A stretch of 26,090 bases of DNA from positions 1 through 26,090 of the forward strand of contig QZWS01000108.1 in assembly GCA_004114245.1 (NCBI GenBank), in the 5' to 3' direction. Source of the stretch: Zoopage sp. CT-All (Eukaryota; Zoopagomycota; Zoopagomycetes; Zoopagales; Zoopagaceae). How positions within the stretch are numbered: position 1 is the first letter of the stretch; every line of letters starts with the position of its first letter. The notes under the pieces were generated by a model, which was not told where the DNA came from, made no database searches, and saw only the letters and a list, made by a program, of their open reading frames with translations. Made by a program: the position numbers and the translations under genes. Positions 8,734-17,750 of the stretch are shown one piece after another.

Positions 8734-9303
8734 ATGCACGCCGCGCACCGAATTATCACGCGATCGGCCTTCTCCGTACGAGCATCCTGTTGCTGGCGCG
8801 CACGTTGGATGCTGATTGCTGGTGTTTGCAGGCGGCGGGGAGGACGGCGACGGCGGGGAGGATATCTTGCGGGCGGATGTATGCCGCGCCCGCCGCAGCG
8901 TCTGCCACAAAGGGTGCTCTCGTCCAATCTCCATGGAAACCGTGTACTGATGCTGGAGTGCTGCTTTCTGTGCTTGGCTGGGTGGATTGGAGCAGACGCA
9001 GTGCAGGATTTATTTGTCAGGGAGCTGCGCGGCTACAAGGCCCCAGCCGAGGTAGCGCCCAGCCCCAGCCCAGCGCAGTGTCGTCATTCAACTCATGCGT
9101 TCGCCTAGATCAAGGGCGCTGAGCAAGGTCAGGTGAAGGAGCTCCGCGCGCCGGTTCTGCCGACCCCTCCAGCGGTGGCCTCTGCCGCCGATGCCGCAGA
9201 CATGGCGGTGTACGAGGTCGAGGAGATTGTCGAGGAGGCGTCCGGGGTGACGGAGGAGGCGGTCGAGGAGGAGGAGGGCGACGAGCACGGGTCGGGCCAC
9301 TAG
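8734..9303 (+). CDS. ATP14: Mitochondrial ATP synthase subunit h (Atp14)
   Basis: Four small exons (8734-8775, 8832-8913, 8996-9051, 9109-9303) encode 124 residues, the same length as the yeast Atp14 precursor. Introns are 56, 82 and 57 nt. Subunit h is a peripheral-stalk component of F1Fo ATP synthase on the matrix side. The N-terminus (MHAAHRIITRSAFS and on to about residue 40) is rich in Arg/Ser/Ala and lacks acidic residues, as expected of a mitochondrial presequence. Then comes the family signature VQDLFVRELRGYKAPA, matching yeast IQDLYLRELKDTKLAP, followed by a Lys/Pro segment and a Glu-rich acidic tail ending in Gly-His. Recognition depends on joining exons 3 and 4. The start and the first two exons are less certain than the second half. 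It diverges from the YIPF6 gene. Confidence 0.83.
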
Positions 9304-9521
9304 GACGATGTGCGTGCCGCATGCAGCATCCAGTTGGTATTGGCGCGGTGGACTTGCGCCTTCAGCCTTGTCTGCATTTGCACGGGTGACTGCTCGTCGT
9401 AGGGTCGCGAGCTGCCACTGATGACGCAGCGAGCGCTGCTGGAAAATGCGAGGCTTGGCGCAGCTCCACTCGCGCCAACTTTCTCCCACCGCAGCCGCCA
9501 GCCGCCGCCACCCCGATCCCC

Positions 9522-11931
9522 ATGCTTGTTCTCAAGGTGCTTTACAACGGCGCTCTCCGCCGCCACACGTTCCTCACCACACCCTCCCTGGCAGATGTCC
9601 AGGCTCGGGTCCGAGTCCTCTTCTGCGTCCCGCCTCTCGCCGCCATCGCCCTCACCTGTCCCGACGAAGACGGCGATCGGCTCGCGCTGTACCACGACGA
9701 GGATTGGAGCATGGTACTAAAGGAGTATGGCGTGCAGAATGTAGATGGCAGCAAGACCGTGGTGAGGTTGGTATTGAGCGTTGAGGATGCCGCTGTCGTT
9801 GCTGCTGATTCGGTGTCGCCGCCCGTAGCCGTGCAAGGTAATCCACTCTTTGGACATTCAAGACAATTCTTACATAAGCATAGGCGTGCGAGATGCCGAG
9901 CCACAGGAATCTATTCAGCCATCGCAATCGACGCCTCGATCGCCGTCCCCTCCACGCCAGCATGCCCCGTCAGCCGCCGCCTCGCTCCAGGGTCTCTCGC
10001 GTGATACCCTCGCTGTATTCGCGCAGATTGGACATATCTTCCAGGCCGAGCTCAATGATATCCAAGCCCGCATCACTGCTGCGAATGCCGCGGCCCCCTT
10101 GGACACATATACCGCCACAGCCGAGCGCGAGATTCGTCGTTTGGTAACGCAAGTCGCAGAGACCGCCACTGTGGTGGCAGCAAATGTCGTGCACGTGGGA
10201 GAAAAGGCTCGCGTCGTGGCCGTGGAGCAGGCAAAAGTCGCTGTGGAGCAGGCCAGAGAAGCCCTGAATGTGCCGCCGCCTGTCTCGACTGGTGATTCAG
10301 CCGCTGCACCTCGCACCCACGTCGATGTCCGGTGCGATATTTGTAGCGGCCCGGTCATCGGTGTGCGCTGGAAATGCGCGCGTTGTCGAGACTATGACAT
10401 GTGCGAGCGTTGTCACATGGATCGGCGCAGTGAGCATTCCAGCCAGCACGAGTTCCATCGTATCGAGTCCCCGGCCGTAGATAGCGGTATTCAACAGGCG
10501 TCCAATGACCCACCAGCTCGTCTGTCTGGTCTGCGTCGCCGCTGTTCGCGGACATCGCGTCACTCTGGACGCCTTCAACACTGCAATGCGATCCCCGACT
10601 TTGTTTCATCGTCCGAAACCGCCCATCGCTCCCGTGCCAACACTGTTCCCGATGCGGTCGCCCCTGCCATCGCTGCCAATGGCATCACTTTCGGTGCTCG
10701 CCATGCAGCCAATTGCGATTATTGCGACTCGACCATCATCGGCACCCGTTACAAGTGCGCTCACTGCCCCGATTTCGATCTCTGTCGGACTTGTTTCGCC
10801 CTGGCCGATAGTCAGCATGCCGGCCACTCGTTTATCGCCATTTCTCGCCCATCATTCTTCATTCGCAACGGCGCCAAGTCTTCCTCCCAAGACGCAGTGC
10901 ATGAAAACGTGCACTGCGATGGTGGGCACTGTTCTTTGACCCAGCCCATCCACGGCGATCGATACAAGTGTGTTGTTTGCCAAGATTACGACTTGTGTGC
11001 ATCATGCGAGGCATTGCCTGGGATCGTCGACGCGCATTTTGGCGGGGATCATGTTTTTATCAAGATTCGTCGGCCGGGCACTTGGGATAAGAGCCGAGCA
11101 AACGCCAACGGTGTCGTCGATGAGAAAGTAGCTGCGGATGCTCCTGTGCCACGTTGTGATGCTCAGCCTGCCGCGAATGCTCCTGTGTCACTCCGTGATG
11201 CTCAGCCTGCCGCGCAGGCTCCCGCCTCGATCGCGCACCCCAGGCTCCCTAAAGCGCGGTTCGTGCAAGATATGACCATCCCCGATGGAACCAACATCAC
11301 CGCGGGCGACCGTTTTGTCAAATGCTGGCTGGTCAGGAACACTGGCACTGAAGCCTGGCCTGAAGGCACATTGGTCGAATGGACAGATGGTGATATGATG
11401 GTCCCCAAGGAGCTGGTGCCGCAAGCGACCTCGCTATTTCCAATCGTTCAATTCCATGTGAGTGCCGCACAGCCCGGCGAGTCGGTCTCTGTCGAAGCTG
11501 AAATGTGTGCGGGCAACGCCTTGGGTAGGTTCACGTCATACTGGCGTCTGTTGACCCCTGATGGCAACTCCTTCGGCGACAATCTCTGGTGCACTATCGA
11601 GATCATTCCCAATTCAGCCGACAACCGTGGACCCGATCTGTCATCGTCCTCGTTGGCCGCATCGTCCACCCTGATGTTTCCAACCATCAGTGTCAGTCAT
11701 TCTTTGCAGAACATGGACTGTGACCAGACGTCGGTGGCTACATCTGCGGTTGCCTCGGACATTAATGCGAATGCAGTGGCGCACCATGCCATGGGACAGA
11801 CGCTGTTTCCGCGTGTAGCATCCTCCGGGTCCCAGAGCCGCGCCGGCTCGCATGTCTCGTACGCCGCACCGCAGCAGTCCTGGGACGCCGAGTACGACAT
11901 GATGGATGAATGGCGCGGGGAGCAACAGTAG
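9522..11931 (+). CDS. NBR1: NBR1-like selective autophagy receptor (PB1, three ZZ, FW domain)
   Basis: Two exons (9522-9837, 9884-11931; 46-nt GTAATC...CATAG intron) encode 787 residues. A PB1 domain (about 1-95) has a basic LKVLYNGALRR strand and an acidic DEDGD...DEDW cluster, so it may self-assemble. Helical residues 140-235 include repeated VAVEQAK/AREA motifs. Three ZZ zinc fingers follow at about 252-297 (CDICSGPVIGVRWKCARCRD), 382-430 (CDYCDSTIIGTRYKCAHCPD) and 446-500. The FW/NBR1 domain is at about 561-682 (FVQDMTIPDGTNI, then WLVRNTGTEAWPEG and FTSYWRLLTPDG). NBR1 proteins deliver cargo to autophagosomes or, in S. pombe, to ESCRT-driven vacuolar import. No UBA domain is visible at the C-terminus. 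FPTI at about 704-707, in a Ser-rich tail, fits the core of an Atg8-interacting motif. It lies 85 bp upstream of ELP6. Confidence 0.93.
11140..11217 (+). repeat. 39-bp tandem duplication inside the NBR1-like gene
   Basis: Two adjacent in-frame 39-nt units (11140-11178 and 11179-11217) encode APVPRCDAQPAAN and APVSLRDAQPAAQ. The copies differ at several positions, so this is an old expansion of the linker between the third ZZ finger and the FW domain. Confidence 0.85.
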
Positions 11932-12016
11932 GGCGGTGGTTCTAATTGTGGCGATGCTATTGCGATTACTTCTGTTCGAAGATGGGTTGTGTGAACATTG
12001 TGACTGCTGATTCCTG

Positions 12017-12829
12017 ATGCACTTTCCGACGCTCAGCGAGCTCACCCACGGCTGCAACTCGCCACCGCTGCTTCTGCTCACCGACACGGTGCATGCCGAC
12101 CGCGATGCAGTGCTTGCCCACATCCTTTTCTCGCCTCCACGCCCAACCCAGCTCAAGAAGGCTGCTCCCACGGTGATCGTCTCGTTCCTGCACCATCTGC
12201 ACCACTATTCCTCCGTCGCTCGGAAACTTGGCACGAATGTCCCTGCACTGCGAGAAGCTGGCAATTTTATATTTATTGATGGCATGACGCGTCTCTTTGA
12301 TGGTGAGGATGAAGCCGTGGCTGTTGGTGATGGTGGTGGCAATGGCAATGGCAATGACGGCAAACGTGCCGACGCTTATCTCATTGGCCCTCCGACACCC
12401 GATGTGGCTTTGACTCTATGGAGCAAGAGCATTGAAACAGTAATTAACGTGAAATCTATCGATGGCGCCGTCATCCTAGTCGATGGCGTATCGACGCTAC
12501 AAGACGCATGTGGCTGGGACATAGGCCACATCCGACTCTTCATCGACCACACTCTTCAAATCGCAGCTACCAACAACGCTTCAGTCATAGTGACGATGGG
12601 TGGCGACGAGGCGCTCACTGAGGAATATACACCGCATGGAACCCTGCTCCGACAGCTGGCCTATGACGCGGATGTGGTTGTGCAGGTTCAACAGCTCGCA
12701 TCTGGATTTACGCGCGGGGTGCACGGACAGGTCGAGGTAGTGCATGGTGGGGCCCGCGGAGGAGTGGGTGGTGGCCGGTGGCACTATAGGATCGCGGATA
12801 GCTCGGTGGTGTTCAACTTTGTACCATAG
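12017..12829 (+). CDS. ELP6: Elongator complex subunit Elp6
   Basis: An intronless gene of 270 residues, close to family length. Elp6 forms a ring with Elp4 and Elp5 that binds tRNA within Elongator, the enzyme that modifies wobble uridine (mcm5/ncm5) in tRNA. It has a RecA-like fold without a working Walker A loop. Matching landmarks are LLLLTDTVHADRDAVLAHIL near the N-terminus, the SFLHHLHHYSSVARKLG helix (compare SFSHYSIVGQKLG in human ELP6), FIFIDGM, AVILVDGVSTL, and the C-terminal LASGFTRGVHGQVEVVH and WHYRIADSSVVFNF. A Gly/Asn/Asp-rich loop at about residues 103-115, encoded by short GGCAAT repeats, is a local expansion. The next gene starts only 33 bp after its stop codon. Confidence 0.9.
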   Translation: MHFPTLSELTHGCNSPPLLLLTDTVHADRDAVLAHILFSPPRPTQLKKAAPTVIVSFLHHLHHYSSVARKLGTNVPALREAGNFIFIDGMTRLFDGEDEAVAVGDGGGNGNGNDGKRADAYLIGPPTPDVALTLWSKSIETVINVKSIDGAVILVDGVSTLQDACGWDIGHIRLFIDHTLQIAATNNASVIVTMGGDEALTEEYTPHGTLLRQLAYDADVVVQVQQLASGFTRGVHGQVEVVHGGARGGVGGGRWHYRIADSSVVFNFVP

Positions 12830-12862
12830 CCGCTTCACTCCCACGCGACTACTGCTGACTCC

Positions 12863-14273
12863 ATGTCCCCTACCGCCGCCCGCTCCGCTCGTCACACCAC
12901 GGCTCCTGTAGCACCTCACTCCAACGCCGCATACTTTATGGCCTCAGAGCAGTCTGCGTTCTTTGGTGGGGGGCAGCCCAATACGTCGCGCCAGACAGCA
13001 TCTGGAACGCGACCTGGCATTCCACAGCATCAGTTCGCCACCAACCACAACACTGTCGCTGCTCAGAATCACCGCTTCAATGGGGCATCTGCTGAGGAGG
13101 ATAAATTCTTTGAAGAGGAGCTGCATATCGACTTGCCATCAGTGGAGGATTTAGAGCGCAGGGATGATCGGCATCCGTCCCCCACCGCTGCGAATAATCC
13201 CGGAAACCAGCATCGCGATTACAAACTTGTGCGTTGAAATTCGCCAATGGGGACATTGCTGACTGTTTGCTGGTAGAGCCAGGGCAACGTTGGCATTGGG
13301 GTGGAGCATCCAACGGATGTGGTCTCCGCCGATATCAATCGTAGCCCCATCCGCGCATATATACTGTCAGATGTTGGAAAATATATGTAGAATCGATGCT
13401 TGGCGTGTTTCGGCGGACGCGCGCCAAGTCTCAGGAAGTTCGCGTAGATGACGCTGTCAATGCTGGTACATGTGCCCACAGCGTTTTACACTAACGCTCT
13501 TCGCTCTTCTCAAAGGCGGACTCGATTACGATTTGATTGCTGCTCAGGTGGATCAGCCCCGCGGCATAATCCAGCTGCCACGGCGTGGCCTCGTCACCCT
13601 CAATCGCCAGAATGCTGCTCATGCAGCTCCCACTGGCACTCAAACTGCTGAGACCGATGATCGCGCTCAGAATCTAAGCCACAGGAATGCTCCCATTGCA
13701 CCAATTGTCTCCAAGTATCCGCCGGCCCACCAGTCCGCCAATAATCCTGTCCCACTGCAAACTGCCACTGTTTCCATGTCAGCACAAGCTACCATCCCGG
13801 ACACTCCTAAAGTGCATGCTGATGACGACCAGCATGACGCCCGTCACCAAGATGGCTCCCAGGAAGTGGAGACTGGTTATGAGCAGACTTATCGACTAGT
13901 CACGACTGCTCCCGACCCCAGCTGCTTTAGACAGGCGATGAAGAGTAACATTCGGCCTTGCACTACCACTAACCAGTCCCCTCACAGAGTTCCAGGACAG
14001 ACATTCGGGCGTGTTTGGGCGTTTCCATGATCTGCTTGAGTACGACCAACCTTTCAATCATGGAATGGCTGATCTACCTTTAGCGAAACTGAAAAGTTTA
14101 AAAAGGAGATAGAAGAGTATATGGACGGGCAGCACAAGCGTCTGTGTCGCCGCGAAAACGCTATTGAAAGCCGTCGGGAACAATTGCACCAAGAGCGTAA
14201 TTGTTTGGAGCGCCGCTCGATGGAACTTGACACAATGACTCGCGCCATTTCCAACACTGGCAAGGGCATCTGA
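12863..14273 (+). CDS. Disordered protein with C-terminal coiled coil, family unknown
   Basis: Six exons (12863-13228, 13277-13340, 13391-13465, 13516-13944, 13988-14039, 14084-14273) join to 391 residues. All five introns are 43-50 nt, several with clear CTAAC branch sites. The N-terminal half is Ser/Thr/Pro/Gln-rich apart from an acidic patch, EEDKFFEEELHIDLPSVEDL. The middle has FRRTRAKSQEVRVDDAVNA and GGLDYDLIAAQ. The C-terminal about 85 residues (from FQDRHSGVFGRFHDLLDETE) form one long charged helix with heptads, ending in ISNTGKGI. That tail faintly recalls the C-terminal region of meiotic Ecm11 proteins, but I would not assign it. No enzyme motif is visible. The ATG at 12863 is the first in frame after the ELP6 stop. 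It converges on the zinc-finger gene with 67 bp between stop codons. Confidence 0.72.
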
Positions 14274-14299
14274 CAAGCGTGTGAACGAGAAATTATAAA

Positions 14300-14305
14300 A
14301 ATAAA
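14300..14305 (+). terminator. Polyadenylation signal-like AATAAA
   Basis: The hexamer lies in an A-rich stretch 27 bp after the stop codon of the six-exon orphan and before the stop codon of the convergent zinc-finger gene. The position fits cleavage in the 67-bp gap. This rests on motif and location only. Confidence 0.4.
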
Positions 14306-14340
14306 ACACTATTGGCTAGAAACAGCAACACTCCAGACTA

Positions 14341-15627
14341 TCAGCAGCCGACCGAGGCGACGCGGTTTAGCTGCTCGTTGTACTGCCGCAGGCCTGTCAC
14401 ACACATCTCAAGCATTTCCAGAGGCAATGCAGCCATCTGAGGAGGCGAGGATGCGACAGGCGAGGGAGTCGAGCGCGATGGTGCTGGATAAGGATGAAAT
14501 CGGCCGTTCGGAGGGGCGCGTCGATGAGTCGACGAGCTGAAACCAACGCCGCGTAGGGCAGAGCAGGGAGCTGATGAAAATGCATCGGGCCCAAGCACGC
14601 TGAACAGGTCGGTCGGAAGGGCGTCGGTTGATGCCTGGGGACCAGAGCCCATTATGTGCAAGAAGGATGTGTCCAATCCCATCTCAGAAGCAAACGCAGC
14701 ATCGAGCTGGGAGCTTGTAGAGCGGGGCGACTGATCAAGCGAGCGCGGTCGGGATTCGGGCGACGGAAACATGGCAGCAGACGTGACCACGGCAGCATTG
14801 CACGCAGCACCGTTGCCGGTTCCGTGCGCGCTCATCATATGCCGGTAGAACATCTTGATGCTGGTATACATCTTGGTGCAGCCGACGACCGGGCACGGCA
14901 TCTTGCCAATGCTCGCCGACGCCGGGCCATGGGTCTTTTGATGCACTCCGAGCGAGTCCACACGCGCAAACCGCTTGCCGCACCCGTCAACCGGGCAAAC
15001 AAATGGCCGTTCGCCAGTGTGAGTGCGGACGTGATTGCACATCTTGACGCGCTTTGCGAATGGCGCGCCTTGTCGGGGGCAATTCTTCCAGTGGCAGTAG
15101 TACTTTGAGTGTCCAGACTTGACATGGTCGTTGACGAGGTGGGCACCGAGCTGCTTGGAGCTGGAAAACGTCTGCTGGCAATCGTCCCAGAGACAATAAA
15201 ACGGCGCATCGCTGTGATCCTCGCAGTCGTCGTCGTGGACGTCGCTGAACGCCGACTCTGTCGGGGACGCCGAAGGCGTAAAGCTCGGCCTCGCTTGACA
15301 GCCAGCGTGGGGCTCGGTGAACATGCTAAAGAAGTCCTGGTCGTCGCCGTCGCTGAAAAACTCTCTGACGGGCGATGGGTGGGAAGGATGGCCCGAGCCA
15401 GCCACAGATATGGACAGGGTCGGAAAGCCTCCGGCGCTGCCTGCGTTAATCGAGCTATTAATTTCTCCACTAGGGTGTGTATTTTTATAGAAAGAATGGA
15501 TGTTGGGGTTGGCGGAGGCCAGAGTGGGATCCAGGTCGCTGCGGAGGAAGATCCCGTCGAGATCTCCTCCCACGCCGACGAAAGCCGGACTGGGGTCCTG
15601 GAAAGCGATGGAAGCAAAGGATGACAT
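14341..15627 (-). CDS. GLI/ZIC-type C2H2 zinc-finger transcription factor
   Basis: An intronless gene of 428 residues from the ATG at 15627. The frame is open further upstream, but that part is hydrophobic and has no confirmed ATG. Four C2H2 fingers lie at C145-H168, C178-H203, C211-H233 and C245-H268. Finger 1 has the Cys-Leu-Trp-Asp-Asp-Cys start and finger 2 the CHWKNCPRQGAPF start, the arrangement of the GLI/ZIC/Glis group. Fingers 2 and 3 are joined by a TGERPF linker, typical of DNA-contacting fingers. The N-terminal 140 residues are Ser/Pro/Asp-rich with aromatic-acidic segments (FFSDGDDQDFFSMF), a plausible activation domain. The C-terminus is Ser/Pro-rich with a final amphipathic helix, MAALPLEMLEMCVTGLRQYN. 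Target genes cannot be read from sequence. Confidence 0.9.
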   Translation of the reverse strand: MSSFASIAFQDPSPAFVGVGGDLDGIFLRSDLDPTLASANPNIHSFYKNTHPSGEINSSINAGSAGGFPTLSISVAGSGHPSHPSPVREFFSDGDDQDFFSMFTEPHAGCQARPSFTPSASPTESAFSDVHDDDCEDHSDAPFYCLWDDCQQTFSSSKQLGAHLVNDHVKSGHSKYYCHWKNCPRQGAPFAKRVKMCNHVRTHTGERPFVCPVDGCGKRFARVDSLGVHQKTHGPASASIGKMPCPVVGCTKMYTSIKMFYRHMMSAHGTGNGAACNAAVVTSAAMFPSPESRPRSLDQSPRSTSSQLDAAFASEMGLDTSFLHIMGSGPQASTDALPTDLFSVLGPDAFSSAPCSALRGVGFSSSTHRRAPPNGRFHPYPAPSRSTPSPVASSPPQMAALPLEMLEMCVTGLRQYNEQLNRVASVGC

Positions 15628-15895
15628 GCGAGTGGCGAAGGAGAATAAAATTAAGGGGTAGCACGAAAGAACCAGGGTAATAGTAAAGTGCGCGAAAGGA
15701 GCGGGATAGCGAGGAGATGCAGACTGCCCATAGATGAAATGTGTCATTCCCCGTCTGGGCATGAGCTGGGCCATGTGCCTCTCGCCACATTTGGCTTCCT
15801 GCTCTCTTCCCATCGTTGAAGCACTGCGCAATCAACCAAGCTTGCTTTGCATCTTCTCTACATTTTGAACCATCGCCATTCTGGCTACTAGCTAT
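15628..15895. promoter_or_regulatory. Upstream region of the zinc-finger gene
   Basis: This holds the 5' leader of the zinc-finger gene and the 3' UTR of the secreted orphan, both on the minus strand. The minus-strand frame stays open through most of it and would encode a hydrophobic stretch without an ATG I can confirm, so I treat it as non-coding. Confidence 0.5.
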
Positions 15896-17398
15896 TCAAA
15901 ATGCAGATATTGCCTCGAGATTCATGTTTCCAATCTTGCCACCATCCTTAGTATCTCCGATATAAAAATAAACCGTCATAGCCTTCTCGAGGGCGAGGTC
16001 AGGAACAAGATTTAACTTAAAGAGCTCCGACAACCACCGTTTGGCACTGGCGTATCTCCTCATCCTGACTAGCTCCCGGATCAATGACAACTGCGTGGGC
16101 CAGCTCATTACGCCGTTGTTTGGGGCCGTCATGAAATAGTTCGATTTTGGGCAATTGGGGTAAAGGTGCGATGCTGCAACACCGCCACACATGACTTTGA
16201 ATGCCTTGCCGAGAGTGTGAAACTCCGTTGATCTGAATATCCTATGCAAATCGTCCTGTATCAACCACGACATATCCTCGGTGCTCACGCCTGTAGCAAC
16301 TAGAGAACAGCTGATGATGGAATTGAGGTCGGAATTTGAATGACTGAAATTCGGTAGTTGGCGATCGAGCAGTGAGGTCAGGCCCATATATAGCGATATG
16401 ATACTTGGACGTGGATCTAGATTGACAAAAGCTTTGAATCCCGTTGTGATGTCAAAGGGCTTTGGATGAGCTTCGAGTGGTCCCGCTTCAAGCTGAAGCA
16501 GTAAGTTGAGAGGAGGCTGGATCTTAAATCCATTGTAGCTATTTGCAATACCCTTCACAACAGCCCGCATTCTCTGCGTAATTTCAGTAAGATCATTCAC
16601 AGTTAATGAGGGTTTAGGAGACAGCTGCTGCAGTTTTGGATGCGAAAGGGCTATCCAGGCTAACATTGTAGATACATCGTTGCGTGAGAATCGGATGGCG
16701 GGGTGGCTAAACTCGGTCACAAATGATGTCGTAAACCATTGCAAGAGATCGTCATTCCACGTTTTGTCAATCCCAAGGCCATTTTTGAACTGCGCAGCAC
16801 TTTGAGTGAGGAGATCATAGATGGTATCAGATTCTGGCCCAACCGTTCTGCATAATTGAACGAATCTGTGCGGATCAACAGTGACAACTGCGTTCGTTGC
16901 AGTATTTGCTTTAGTGTCACCAGGGGGTGATTGCATTAAGAGGGTTGCAAGCTTTTCTGCCATTTCAGGGCTTTTAAACAGCACGGGACCAATGCCTTTG
17001 ATGATGGCTTCAAGGGGGACGCTTGGCTTAGCGCCCAAAGGTTGAAATTTGATGCCAAGATCCTGAAGGATATCAAACTTATCCGCAAACACTATGCCAA
17101 AGGGCTTGAGCAGCGACACTATTCTGCGTTCTCGTGCTGTCTTGCGGAAGTTTTTCGTGAACTTATTAAGCGCAGTGTTGACCTGACTATAATTTCCTAT
17201 ATCTTTGTTGGGAAGTTTAGGCAGAATATGCTGTTCTTGGATATCGTGGTTGTCGATGAAAGGACTGGAATCGAAATGCGGACCTGGGATGTGAGACTCG
17301 GGATTGCCTATGAATCTCTTGATTGCGCCATCCGATGCATGGGTGCCAGGGACGAATGCTGCAAGAGCAGCAAGGGTGAGGAGAGGCAGAGATTTCAT
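15896..17398 (-). CDS. Large secreted protein, family unknown
   Basis: An intronless gene of 500 residues. MKSLPLLTLAALAAFVPGTHA is a clear signal peptide, and no later membrane segment is evident, so secretion or a vacuolar/ER-lumenal site is likely. The body alternates helices with polar loops. It includes SLLKPFGIVFADKFDILQDL, VTVDPHRFVQLCRTVGPESD, LLLQLEAGPLEAHPKPFD and, near the end, RMRRYASAKRWLSELFKLNL. Cysteines are few and scattered. I recognise no domain and no catalytic triad or metal-binding pattern. The base composition looks clearly more AT-rich than most neighbours, similar to the other secreted orphan at the left of the window. A four-copy 10-bp repeat sits in its 5' leader. 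Confidence 0.8.
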   Translation of the reverse strand: MKSLPLLTLAALAAFVPGTHASDGAIKRFIGNPESHIPGPHFDSSPFIDNHDIQEQHILPKLPNKDIGNYSQVNTALNKFTKNFRKTARERRIVSLLKPFGIVFADKFDILQDLGIKFQPLGAKPSVPLEAIIKGIGPVLFKSPEMAEKLATLLMQSPPGDTKANTATNAVVTVDPHRFVQLCRTVGPESDTIYDLLTQSAAQFKNGLGIDKTWNDDLLQWFTTSFVTEFSHPAIRFSRNDVSTMLAWIALSHPKLQQLSPKPSLTVNDLTEITQRMRAVVKGIANSYNGFKIQPPLNLLLQLEAGPLEAHPKPFDITTGFKAFVNLDPRPSIISLYMGLTSLLDRQLPNFSHSNSDLNSIISCSLVATGVSTEDMSWLIQDDLHRIFRSTEFHTLGKAFKVMCGGVAASHLYPNCPKSNYFMTAPNNGVMSWPTQLSLIRELVRMRRYASAKRWLSELFKLNLVPDLALEKAMTVYFYIGDTKDGGKIGNMNLEAISAF

Positions 17399-17750
17399 GC
17401 TTTAAAGAGGGTTCGTGAGGGCTCGTGAGGGTTCGTGAGGGCTCTTGAGGGCTTTGGTGGGGAATAGAGAGGTGGAACGCGGTGGACAATGTTTCGCGAT
17501 ATGTTCTTCTGCGATGGTGGCCAGCTCGGACATAAATATCCGAGAGAAGTAAAGATTATTTTCAACCGTCAACACACCGCATCCCTGGCCACTACGTCCT
17601 TGCTCCAACAGACAACTGGTGGCAGTTGGCAGAGAAAGGCAGTAGCCGACTGCCAATCAGACCCTGGGCAGGCATTCCTAGCCGAGTTGGCATGTTGGCG
17701 TGCGTTAAAGTCAAGGCTCAATGTATGGCACATTATCCCTCCGTGCACTG
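17399..17750. promoter_or_regulatory. Intergenic region, 352 bp, with leader repeat
   Basis: This lies between the secreted orphan start and the TM9SF stop codon, both minus strand. It contains the tandem repeat at 17411-17450 close to the secreted-protein start. The rest should be promoter and TM9SF 3' UTR. No RNA gene seen. Confidence 0.55.
17411..17450. repeat. Four tandem 10-bp units in a 5' leader
   Basis: The units are GTTCGTGAGG, GCTCGTGAGG, GTTCGTGAGG and GCTCTTGAGG. The alternation makes it two copies of a 20-bp unit with one mismatch. It starts 13 bp upstream of the secreted-protein ATG, so the transcript leader would read CCTCACGAAC/CCTCACGAGC repeats. Confidence 0.9.

Noticed and set aside
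12320-12362. Microsatellite-driven frameshift in ELP6
   Set aside because: The GGTGAT/GGCAAT repeats stay in frame and merely encode a Gly/Asn/Asp-rich loop; both sides match Elp6.
14835-15617. Second minus-strand frame of 260 codons
   Set aside because: It is an Arg/Ser-rich frameshifted shadow of the zinc-finger gene and has no intact fingers.
15628-15831. N-terminal extension of the zinc-finger protein with a hydrophobic segment
   Set aside because: The open frame begins at TTG, I could confirm no ATG for it, and a membrane-like segment before a transcription factor is implausible; treated as 5' leader.
17411-17450. Telomere-like or interstitial telomeric repeat
   Set aside because: The 10-bp GTTCGTGAGG unit is not a known fungal telomere repeat and there are only four copies inside a gene leader.
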